NCBI GenBank assembly: GCA_958450365.1
Contig: CAUEEP010000873.1
Span: forward strand, 248,001 to 312,000
Direction: 5' to 3'
DNA from: Mesorhabditis belari
Lineage: Eukaryota; Nematoda; Chromadorea; Rhabditida; Rhabditidae
DNA: 64,000 nt
The notes below the pieces were generated by a model. That model worked only from the letters and a program-made list of their open reading frames with translations. It had not been told where the DNA came from and searched no databases. Shown here piece by piece: positions 45,195-56,300 of this stretch. A program made the translations under genes and the position numbers. Position 1 is the first letter of the stretch. The number at the start of each line of letters is the position of its first letter.

Positions 45195-45655
45195 TTCAAT
45201 TGATAATTTATAAATTGAACAGCTCAACACGAAGAGATTTGAGCTCAAAGTTAGATTGCCAACGGCAAAAGGGCGGGGCGCGGATCAAATGCAAATCAAA
45301 TCAAATCATAAAAGCCTCTACTTTGCTTAATCTTGTAAAGCTACACTTTTCTGTTTCATTACAGTACGATTCATTACAGTACAGTAGAAACGAAAGTATT
45401 CAGACTAGATTCTCGGCTTTCTAAAAAACACTTAGCTTAGAAAACTAGCATAATCAAGCTGTTTGCATTTAAGCTGGTGTTATCTGCTATTAACTTGGTA
45501 TTATTCGATGCGGGTTATCGGATATTTGATCCGCGCCCCGCCCTTTTGCCGTCGTCACGAATGTGTTAAACAAACCATTACGTTGCCATTGGCAATCTAA
45601 CTTTGAGCTCAAATCTCTTCGTGTTGAGCTGTTCAATTTATAAATTATCAATTTA
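45195..45655. mobile_element. Fold-back MITE (GAGATTTGAGCTCAAAGTTAG family)
   Basis: Left and right ends are inverted copies running through AATTTATAAATTGAACAGCT, AGATTTGAGCTCAAAGTTAG, GCCAACGGCAAAAGGGCGGG and GATCAAAT. The middle (45,300-45,520) is unrelated. Members of the same family fill gene A's intron at 18,623-19,759. Confidence 0.7.
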
Positions 45656-45716
45656 AACACGTTTTAGCCTATTTTGTAGAGGAGATTTACAACTTTGGAA
45701 TAGGTTATTTCAAATA

Positions 45717-46319
45717 TTGGGTTGGTGGAAAAGTCCTTTCGGATTTTTTGGGAGAGTACCTTAAATTTGTCCAATTTTGACGTTTTATAGCTCATCCTAA
45801 AGCTGAATTCAATACGGATCGATTGGGAAAAACCGTTTTGAGATATCTCTTTTCTAAAAGTTTTTACAGCTATTTTAGTAAAGGGCAACAGAGCCAAAAA
45901 ATGGCTGTTTTCACGTTTCGGTAGTTTAAACGAAGGAAAATCGCGAAAAGCGGTGGAAAGGCTATTGATCGGAGGGTCGCTGGTTCGACTTCCACCGGTG
46001 ACAATGTTTGTCAAAAATTTTTAGCTAAGATTCTGAAAATTTGTGTCTAGGGGTTATTTTGGACGCTGATCACGAATAACATGTTTTTAGCCTAGGTTTC
46101 TGCACGAAAAACTAACGAAACGTGAAAACAGCCATTTTTTGGCTCTGTTGCCCTTTACTAAAATAGCTGTAAAAACTTTTAGAAAAGAGATATCTCAAAA
46201 CGGTTTTTCCCAATCGATCCGTATTGAATTCAGCTTTAGGATGAGCTATAAAATGTCAAAATTGGACAAATTTAAGGTACTCTCCCAAAAAATCCGAAAG
46301 GACTTTTCCACCAACCCAA
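45717..46319. mobile_element. 603-bp palindromic mariner-type MITE
   Basis: Ends TTGGGTTGGTGGAAAAGTCC and reverse complement, flanked by TA on both sides. The arms are inverted copies over at least 170 bp each. The loop (about 45,930-46,090) contains GGTTCGACTTCCACCGG. The terminal sequence is mariner-like. The roughly 60-residue frame present in both arms is simply arm sequence, with no transposase similarity. Confidence 0.88.
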
Positions 46320-46504
46320 TAGTTTATTTCAAATAGCTTACAACATTCATCGATATCAGGTTTCTATCGCTGGAAATTTATGGAAATGTTTAAATCCGCA
46401 TGCACCTAATATCTTCTAAAGCCGATTTTGCATCATCAATCAAATGGAATTCCTTTGGTAATGTTGTTCTTCAATGGAATTTCTACATCAATTGTACGGT
46501 GACT

Positions 46505-46647
46505 GTAGTTTCCGGTGACTTTCCGGTGACTTTCCGGTGACACATTGACTCCAAGCACTGCTTCAACTCTAACATTGGCTCCAACTGGCAACTCAAGGAC
46601 GTATCTCGTTGAAATGATTGTCACCGAAAGCCAGCAAGCGAATATCC
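46505..46647 (+). pseudogene. Relic copy of gene D exon 2
   Basis: Matches gene D's stalk exon (47,098-47,240) at ACATTGACTCCAAGCACTGC and AACTGGCAACTCAAGGACGT, through GTCACCGAAAGCCAGCAAG. It has a local triplication of TTTCCGGTGAC and is out of frame near its start. No other exon of the gene is alongside. The opposite-strand 83-residue frame is a shadow. Confidence 0.75.
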
Positions 46648-46953
46648 CTAATGAATAAACGATGAGTAAGCGAAAGTTAATCGCCATTTGAGTATATTTC
46701 GATCTGAATCCTTAAAACTTGGATTAAAACTAGAAAAAGTTAATGACGAACATCGAGAAAGGGTGACAAATCAGTGAAATGAGAGGAGAGAGTTCTTTTC
46801 TGAAAGATTTCCCCTCAATTCTTGATCTTTCCATCTCTTCAGAAACCCCTCTACTGAAAATATAAACCCGATTTTTCAAGTCCATAAAATTTAGTCTTCA
46901 CACTTTTGCTATCTGGAACTGACACAATGATTTGGCTATCTGGAACTCACACA
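46648..46953. promoter_or_regulatory. Upstream region of gene D
   Basis: About 300 bp between the relic exon and the gene D start. It ends in a 27-bp tandem duplication (GGCTATCTGGAACT(G/C)ACACA) that also duplicates the start codon region. No motif could be assigned with confidence. Confidence 0.25.
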
Positions 46954-49900
46954 ATGATTTGGCTATTCTGGATTTGCATCTTCTTGCAAGAAACGATTGC
47001 TCAATCGAATGTGACTATTGGAGGGATTACGGTCAATTTTAAAAACAGAATTGATCATTCTGGATTTCAGTGGGAAATCTTAACTCAAGCTCTTTAGTTT
47101 CCGGTGACTTTTTCGACCACATTGACTCCAAGCACTGCTTCAACTCCAACATCGATTCCAACTGGCAACGCAAGGACGTATCTCGTTGGAATGATTGTCA
47201 CCGAAAGCCAGCAAGTGAATATCGGCTTCTCGTTGACTGGAGGAGTGATCACATTGGCTTTACAACAAATCGCTCAACAACATCTACTAGATGGCGTTGA
47301 TTTTGAGTGAGTGAAGATTCAGAAATCAGCTTCCAAGCATAACTAGTCTGCTTCCAATCAGCCAATTCATCTAGATTACTTGTAGCCTAAGATCAACAAG
47401 TTTCTACAATCGATTCGAAGTCTAAGTAGTTCTAAGTCTGTAAAAGCAACTTCTGGTTAACAGAACGACCTTTAAACTTTAAACGAAACGACAATTCATC
47501 TAGATTACTTGTAGCCTAAGATCAACAAGTTTCTACAATCGATTCGAAGTCTGTAAAAGTAACTTCTGGATGACCAGAACGACCTTTAAACCAAAAGCAA
47601 ACCAGTCCGTCAGCCTCGTTGTCTAGCTCCTAAGTCAGGCATGCTAACTCCGACCTTTTTTCGGCTCGTTTGCCGTTGGAAATCTACGCATTTTGCTCGT
47701 ATCTTAACCTCGTATCTGAACGTTGAATTTGCTTTCATTCGACTTGAAATCAAATTTTCAATGATCACTTACTCAGCCATTCTGTCAAAATCTAAAGCCC
47801 AGTCCTATGTTTGACTACTGACAGTGATTTAGGTCAAAGAAGAGTCTAAATTAAAATCACATCAGGTCAGGCTAGCTTAATAGTAAGCCAAGAAAACTCA
47901 AAAGAGAATACTGGCTGTGGTGACCAACCGACATGAGCCATTCGACCATTCGACGCAGAATTTCACGCTGATTCCAAATCTGCTTTTCATTTCTGTTATG
48001 GAGCACTCAAAAGCTTTGTATGGGATTTTAAAACCCCGAGTTTATCATCAGATTTCCCAGAGGTGTAAAGCAGGAGTGGTGGCCGAGTGGCAGTGAGTTA
48101 GAATACAAGGCAAGGCATCGCTAGTTCGCTAGTTCGATTTAGAATACTTTATTCTCATTTCCAGCTTCGTTGTCAACTACACCGATTGCACTGAATCAAA
48201 CGCTGCCGGCATTGCAGTCTACATGATCAAGCAGCGACAAGTTGACATGATTATTGGACCGGCTTGTGCTATAGGTGAGATTTTCGATGTCTTGTGTAAC
48301 AACAAAAAGACTACTTTTAGCCATTCCACCAGTCGGCATTCTCACCACCTACTTTCAAACTGTTCAAGTAAACATTAAAAAGCTCTCATAGCTCAAAAAG
48401 CTCTCAAAAGCTATTGTGACACCGAATTTTCAGGTTGTTTGGGGTTTTGCCTCAGCCGCAACTCTAGCCGATAACACTCGCTTTCCCTACTTGACTACCG
48501 TAGTCCCAACTTTTCGACAGTAAGCAATTTCCCCTAAATTTTAAAAATCAGTTTTAGACTTGGCTTCTCATTTGTTGCCTTGACGCAAATGTTCAATTGG
48601 TGAGCTTTTTTATTTGAATTTTTTTTTTAAAACCAATCCTAGGAACACTGTGGCTTTTATCTATGCTGATGCCGGCTACAACAATTGTCCGACAATGATG
48701 AGCGATGTAGCGGTGAGAAAAATGAAAGGATTGTGCATTCTGGAACGCACACTAGTGTTTGCCAATGAAATTTTGCGGATCAGGATACTGTGAGCGATTC
48801 GACGAACAATCCGTCGAGCCAATGACAGATTTGCTTCAAATTCTGGAGCTTATAATAAGATTTATAATAATATTCAGTCAAGCTGGAAGGCACAACACTG
48901 TTTTCTAATTAAATTTCGGTGTCTAGGATACTTTAAAGATCCAGCGAACAATCCGTCGAGCAAATTACAGATTTGCTTGAAATTCTGGAGCTTATAATAA
49001 GATTTATAATAATATTCAGTCAAGCTGGAAGGCACAACACTGTTTTCTAATTAAATTTCGGTGTCTAGGATGCTTTCAACGATTCGGCATACAACTCGTC
49101 GTCGATCACGAGCAATCAACGCCTGGAGCGGAACTCAAATCAACAACAGATGGTTACCGCGCTTCTCAAAATCAAATCGAAAGCAAGAGGTGATCAATTT
49201 TCAAGATTCCTCACTTTTCCTTTTCCTTTTTCTTTGAAATTCTTGAAATTCTTGAAATTTTCCCTCTATCGTCACCATTTTTTGTTCTTTGTTTGTCTTG
49301 AAATCAAGAATTTCTCAAAATATTTGGGGCTTCTCAGGGAGAAAAACAGGATTTGAATTACAAAACTGATTCACTTTCTTGAAAGAATAGAACGCTCGGG
49401 ATTTCGATTTCAAAAATAGTCTTGAAACCTGATTAGAGCAAAGATTTTGCTGGGTGTTGGTTTCCCTACAAAATGAATCGGAGCTTCAGTCAAGTGACAT
49501 TTTCGCCAAAGAAAAAAATTAAGATTCGAAAACGGAACAGAGTTTTACAGGGCTTTAGCTTTCCCAAGGGTTGCTTAGAATCAGATCAAAACCAGAAGCC
49601 AGTCAGGTCCAGTCTTACTATTACTGTTGATCTGGTTCACTAAAAGTACCTAAACCTGCCAAGAGTTAAGCCTAAACATCTAGAAACAATCTTTGATCTC
49701 TACTGACCTTGTAGCCTGACACACAGCCTCAATTGGGACAGCTTGATCTAGAAAATCTGGTCTAGAAAGAACCTTTGATCTCTACTGAACTTCTTTAAAC
49801 TATTGATGAACATTTTGCAAGGTTTTGATGCTGTTTTTAGCGTGAAATGCCTCAAATAAGGATCAACTTTGTACCGTAATCCCTGTAAAACTCTGTTCCG

Positions 49901-50259
49901 TTTTATTAGGTTGATGCATGAGTCTTTTCGTTTTTTTCGTACTTCTGTTAAAAAGTAACAAATTCACGAATTAATCTATAGTTTGCTCTATAAAAAAAGT
50001 GTTTTTTTTTTGTTCAATTTGCATCTTTTTAAATGAATTTCGGTTCACTTTGAAGCAAATTCGAGAGTGAAAAACGCCTTTTTCGTAAAAATCTATAAAA
50101 AACTCTACGGAAAAATTGGCTCAATGAATTTCTCTGAAATTTTGGCGAAATATCAAACGTTTTTTTTCTCTATCTTTTATCTATTGACACGAAGATAGGT
50201 TTTCTTTAGCTAAGGTGTCTAAACCGCTCAGGCTCAGGCTCAGGCTTAGGCTGAGGCTT

Positions 50260-50300
<41 letters not shown>

Positions 50301-53300
50301 AAACCGCATCATCGAGTTAGCCCTTTTTGACTACCCGACTTCATACTCTCAAGAAAATCCAGGCATTCAATATTTTTAAACCCGTTTTAATGTTATTTTG
50401 CAGAAAAATAATTGCTTTTTCTAATGAAATCAACCGTAGTTTAATTCGTGCATTTGTTGGCTTGAAACCGCAGACGAAAAGGAACAAAAACACTTATGCA
50501 TCAACCTAATAGAATCTTAATTTTTTTTTTTTTGGCGAAAATGTCACTTGACTGAGGCTCCGATTCATTTTGTAGGGAAACCAACACCCATAAAAAGTAC
50601 CTAAACCTAGGTAATTTAGTAAACACTTATTCATATACCGTATTTCTTCGAATAGAAGACCGGGTAAAGAGTATCATCGCGTACTCGTGCGTAGCAGCGC
50701 TTTTTAAAATTTCTTTTTTTGCATAAAAGCTTTCAATGAAGTGCTATAGGGCTGGAAAATGACTCAAAAATACGACATTCACTAACAGATTTTTGAGCCA
50801 TTTTTCAGCTCTATAGCACTTGATTGAAAGCTTTTATGCAGAAAAGAAATTTTAAAAAGGGAGTACACGATGATACTCTTTACCCGGTCTTCTATTCGAA
50901 GAAATAGGGTATATGTGTGTGTGTGAATACTAATATTTGATAAATCTCGATTTTTTTTTTTTGATCAACCCTCTTCCTTTGCATTAAAGCGAACGATTTC
51001 AATTTTGCTTTGGTCAGGTCAGCATAATTGCATAATTATATATATATGTTTTATTCAGTTGAATAGCGACAAAACAAAATCACAATAATTGACATAAAGC
51101 ATAGAGCATACTTGACAACTTATAGCCAGTTTTTAAAACTGAAACTTGATATTAAATACTTAAATTGTAAAGAAAAAGTGGGAAAGGTGAAATGATTTGA
51201 AGAAAGCGACCTTCAAAAGACAATAAAAGACAATTTTTTCAATAAAAGTGTCTCTTAGAAAAAGGAATTTGTTAAACTCTACACTTTGCACTGCATAAAG
51301 TGAATGAATCACTCGTTTTGACTGAGTATTTCAAGAAGAGGTACAAATATATTCAGTCAAAAGGAGATGGAAATTTGGAGGAATGAAAATCAGAGGGAAG
51401 GGCGGCTAGGTTTAAAGGAGAAGGGGGCTATTTTTGAGAGGAGGGGATCACTGAGACGGAGGAGGGGATCACTGAGACGGGGGATCACTGAGACGGAGGA
51501 GGGGATCACTATCTTTTCGTTAGCCTCTAGGGACTACTAGTACAGTTTTTGCGATTTCCTGAAAATGTTGAGGAAACTAGAAGATTTCCCACAATTCCCA
51601 CTTTACAGTAATCGCTGTTTGTATGCCAGACGATCGCTCGAAGAGGGATTTTCTCATCGCCACCACTTTGGCCGCAATGAATACGTGGGTTTGAAAAGAT
51701 TTAATCGCATCTTCACCACAAATCCCCGTTACAATTCTTGCAAAATTGAGGGATTTCCCGAATTCGCAAAACAAAAATATTGAATTTCATTTAAAAAAAG
51801 GAAACTTAGCTTTTTTTTAGCTCCGACTACGTGTATGTGATGTTGGATTTGAAAGGTTTTGGACTAGGTCAACTGGCGCAAGGACCACCGGGAACGCAAA
51901 CTTGTGAGCAGTTCAACGTTTAGAAGATGAGAAAGTTACCGTATACCCGAGCTTCATTTGAGTATACGATAGCTTGCGTAAGTCTAAGTCTAAGCCCAAG
52001 CTTCATTTGGGTCTACGTGAGCTTTCTCATCGTTTAGAATCCACACAACGGTACAGTAGCCGCCTTAGAATCTAAAAGAATTGATCCTTAATTGCCATTA
52101 CTCTACGGTAATGCAAATTTTAAGTATCGAATGGCTTGACGCCAATTTGGATCGATACACTAAACAATAATCAAGATGGAATGAATATCGTCGCACAGAG
52201 AGCGGCCACGAGATTCTTTGTGGTAGGATTTTTCGAATTGGGTTACACAAATCAAAATTCAGCTAAACTAGCCTAAAATTAATTAAATTTGATATTTAAA
52301 TTTGAGTTTTTTTATAAGAAAAAACTCTTCTAATCAGAATTTTTGAGCTTTTCTCTGTCGTCAGGGCATTTCAATTAGGTAATGAGCTTTGAAGATTCAA
52401 AACTTTCTTTAGAGATGATATTATTGTTAAGTTTTTATATGGCTTTAAAGAGGAGCTTTCAGGCTTTCAAATGATATAAAATAGAGCTTGTTTTAGAGGA
52501 AATAATTCTAAGAAAATCAAGAGAAAATCAGGAAAAGACGCTCAAAAGTTTAGACCAGTTAAAACCGAGTTTGAATTGGTAAATTCAATAAAATGAATCG
52601 CTCCAATCGATTCTCCGTCCCCGAAAGCCCGAGGGTGCAAATTTACAGCCAAATATCTTTATTTTATGCCATTTACAATGTAAAAATAAAAATCATGTAA
52701 ATGTGCTAGGTGTTCTTTGTGCGGCCTGGTAATCGCTCGCTGCCTGGCACACGGGCCCGATAGATAGATGTTTCCTTCATAACGCTTCTTTCAGACGCTC
52801 CAAACGTGGGGCCGTGGTCTAGTGGATAAGTGTCCTGTTTCCAAGACAGGCTGCCAAGTCTTTGCTCGGGTTCGGTCCCCTCCCTTTGTTTTCATTTTAT
52901 TTTGATGTTTAACCGCTCGAATTCACTGTATTTTAACTTTACAATAGTATTATGACAGCTATGACACTAGTTTTGGGCGCCACTGCCCTGTATTTCTGAT
53001 ACAAATGCTGCGTTCTGTTAAACTATTCTAAAGATTTGTGCAAGATTGATTGGGCGCTAAATTTGAGCATCTGTCCCCGAATTTTTAGGATTTTGTGCTC
53101 AAATTCAATGAGACAAACTCAAATCAAATTCCCAGATCGATTTGAACAACCAAGGCACAGTGAACGGCATGACAACAGCTCAATTGGCTCCACAAGTGCG
53201 AGCGAATATTCTTGGAAGTCCATTCTATTGCAATACGACCGCCTGCCTCAACAACAATCAATATAATGGGGTATTTTGAAGGCTTTCATTTAAAGCTCTC

Positions 53301-56300
53301 TTTCCCAGATCGGTTCATTCGCTCCTCAACTCTACGATGCTTTCATGTACTTTGCATATTGTTTGAATGCTTCTTTGGAAATTGATCCAATAAATGGTGG
53401 AAGGAATGAGACTGTGTTCAACACGGTGCGCACGACTGTTTCATTTGCGGGTAAGACTGGTGACTAAAGCAACTCGAAGAGCTACCGGGATACTGTAGCT
53501 TGTCCGACAGCAAACTACAAACGCTTCTAACTTGCTTCAAATCTATTGGATTGACACGATCTATAGCTCAAAAAATAGAGAATCTCAAGAGCTTTCGAAT
53601 GAACTAAAGTAGACCGAAAAAGATCAATTCTAAAGAAAGTTACAGTGGTTTGTAGAGGTCCTGATTCGATCGTCTAATCTAATCGTTGCTCATAGTAGTT
53701 CAGTGTAGTCTATTGTAGCTTGTACTATAGAAAAGAGGAGGCTGTAAGAGTATAGCTGTCTACTGTAGTACTATATATAAGTAAACCGTGAATCTATCAT
53801 TTCCAGGGTGGTCCGGGATGATTCAAATGACACCAAACATCACTCGAGTCCCCCGTTTCTATCTCTATGGAATGATGGCCGATGGACAGTCGACGACGAA
53901 ATTTATGAACTTTACCTGGACCGGGAATGTGGATTATATGGTAAGCCTGTAATTGATGTTGAATACTTGTTAGATAGTGAAGTTGAAACTGGTCCTGAAA
54001 CCAAGACCAAGGCAGGGGGCCTAGCTTGGCCTAGCTAGGCCTAGCTTGGCCTGGCCAGCCTCATTGGGTACGGCCAACCAACTCAAAATCTGATCCTTGA
54101 TCCAAATTTGTACTTGAATCCTTTCAGGTGGCCACTCCGCTGTATCTCGACGAAGCTTCTTCAATTTGGGCCTTACGAGGCGGTGTCCGACCATTGTCAA
54201 CGCCAGTTTGCGGGTAATAACTGATAATACTGTAGACTTGAATTGAAAACCACTAGACTACAAAAGAGTACTGTAGACTGGTACTAAACCAGTACTAAAC
54301 CAGTACTAAACTTGAGATCCAATCCCGCATTCCAGCTTTCTCGGCACCGAGTGTCCATTGTCAACGTGGGAACAAAGTGGAATGTACATTTGTATAGGAG
54401 TTGGTCTTGTTCTCTTTGTTCTCATTTTGCTCGCTTTTCTTGGATGCTATGTTTGCAGGTGGGGAAATAATAAAACTAAACAGAAATATTTCAGAGAAAA
54501 ACGAAAAGAATTGGAGAGAAGAGATGCTGAATGGACTGTGCCGTATCTGTCGTTGGAGAGACCAAATGGAAGGTCAAGTAGGGTACGGTAGTTTACTGTA
54601 ATTGCCCTAGAAGGGTACTGTAGCTTGGCCAATGTGCCTTGGCTTGGTCAATGTGCCTTGGCTTGGTCAATGTGCATTGGCTTGGTCAATGTGCCTTGGC
54701 TTGGTCAATGCGCCTTGGCTTGGTCAATGTGCCTTGGCTTGGCCAGCGGTACTGTAGTAGGGTAGTGTAACACTTGTCTTAACTTTTTATAGAAAGCGAT
54801 TTTGCCAAAACAGAAAGCAGCCTCGGAATAAGCGTGTAATTCTGCGTCGAATGGCCTTTTTATTTGGCCATCCTACTGTTACATTTCCCTTTTAAACTAC
54901 TGTACGCGCCTAGCACCAAATACTACAGTACTCTGACTACCTTACCCTATTGCCCATTATCAGCTATGGCTTATGGTTTGTCTCATTAAGCTAAATCCAA
55001 CTGTTGTCTTTCCCTTGTAAACTCTTTGATTATAATAAGCCCATAATATTTGTGTTACTTGAATTACGGTACAAATCTTGACTACAACCTGTTTTAATAA
55101 TCACATCAACATCAAGCTTTTTCAACATCTAAAAAGCAATGCCAGTCGTGTTTAATGCCGAGCAATCGCATACAAAACTTTGCACACTTATAACTTTTGA
55201 CAGAATGCCGTTTAGCTAAAACGGAAAGCAAATTCGGAATGAGCGTTTAATCATGCTTCGAATGGTTTATGGATTATTTCATTTGACTACATCCCACTGT
55301 TGCTTTTCCCTTTTTAGATAATCAAGGACCTCTCTAGGGATCTAGAGAGTACAGAATACTGTACTCCCTAGATACCGTACCCTATTGCCCCATTCTATCA
55401 GTGCTTAACTACTCAAGCTGCAGCACTCATTCCAGTAGCGTTTGATGCCGAGCAATCGCATACAAAACTTTGCGCGCTTATAACTTTTGACAGAATACGG
55501 TTTAGCTAAAACAAAAAGCAAATTTGGATTGAGCGTGAAATTCTGCGTCGAATGGTTTATCGATTATTTCATTCAGCTACATCCTACTGTTGCTTTTCCC
55601 TTTTTAGATAATCAAGGACCTCTCTAGGGATCTAGGGAGTACAGGATACTGTAGAATGATCAAGTGTCAAGTAATGATCAAGTACTTCCCAATTCTATCA
55701 CCAAATCTCAAGTTGACATCCAGAATGAACATTTAGATGGAAGAGAAAAGCATGAACTCGCTGCGTTCCTCAAAATCCTCCAAGTCTTCGAACTCGAAAT
55801 TTTCAATGGGCAGCAAGGGTGAAACGGAAATGTTTGCATATTTTCTTTTTCAAAGTAAGTTTTAGGGTTAATTCTTAAAAACTTAACTTAAATCAGGTGA
55901 ACCGGTGATGGCGTACAAGTACAAAATGTTACCAAAGTTGACGAATGAGGATTTCGCCGAGTTCAGATTAGTGAGTGAAAAAAATAAGCAAAAGCAATGA
56001 ACAAACGCCTCTGAATCCCTAGTGACATCCAAAATTACAGCTCCGAAAACTGGAACACGATAACGCGCACCGATTCATTGGAATTTGCCACGATCACTCG
56101 CCGATGATGTCCCTTTGGAAATTCGCCAGTAGAGGAACCCTAGAGGTTGTTTTTGCCTAAAAAAATTGCAAATTCAACCCTCAGGAAGTGATCTCTAAAT
56201 CTTCGATAAATCTGGACGCTTTCTTCGCAATGTCATTGATTCGTGACCTCTCGGAGGGGTTGAATTTCATCCACAAATCATTTCTAGGTGTTCATGGGAA

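Noticed and set aside
45351..45358. CTGTTTCA octamer resembling the upstream motif of nematode piRNA genes
   Set aside because: A single 8-bp match in an AT-rich repeat region; no cluster of such motifs, so chance is sufficient explanation.
45664..46336. Two similar open frames of 65-116 codons on opposite strands
   Set aside because: They are the two inverted arms of one palindromic MITE and have no transposase motifs.
52805..52890. Functional tRNA gene (anticodon-like CCA)
   Set aside because: A/B-box and one hairpin are present, but the acceptor stem and normal variable region do not fold by eye and flanks match a dispersed repeat family; annotated as SINE-like.
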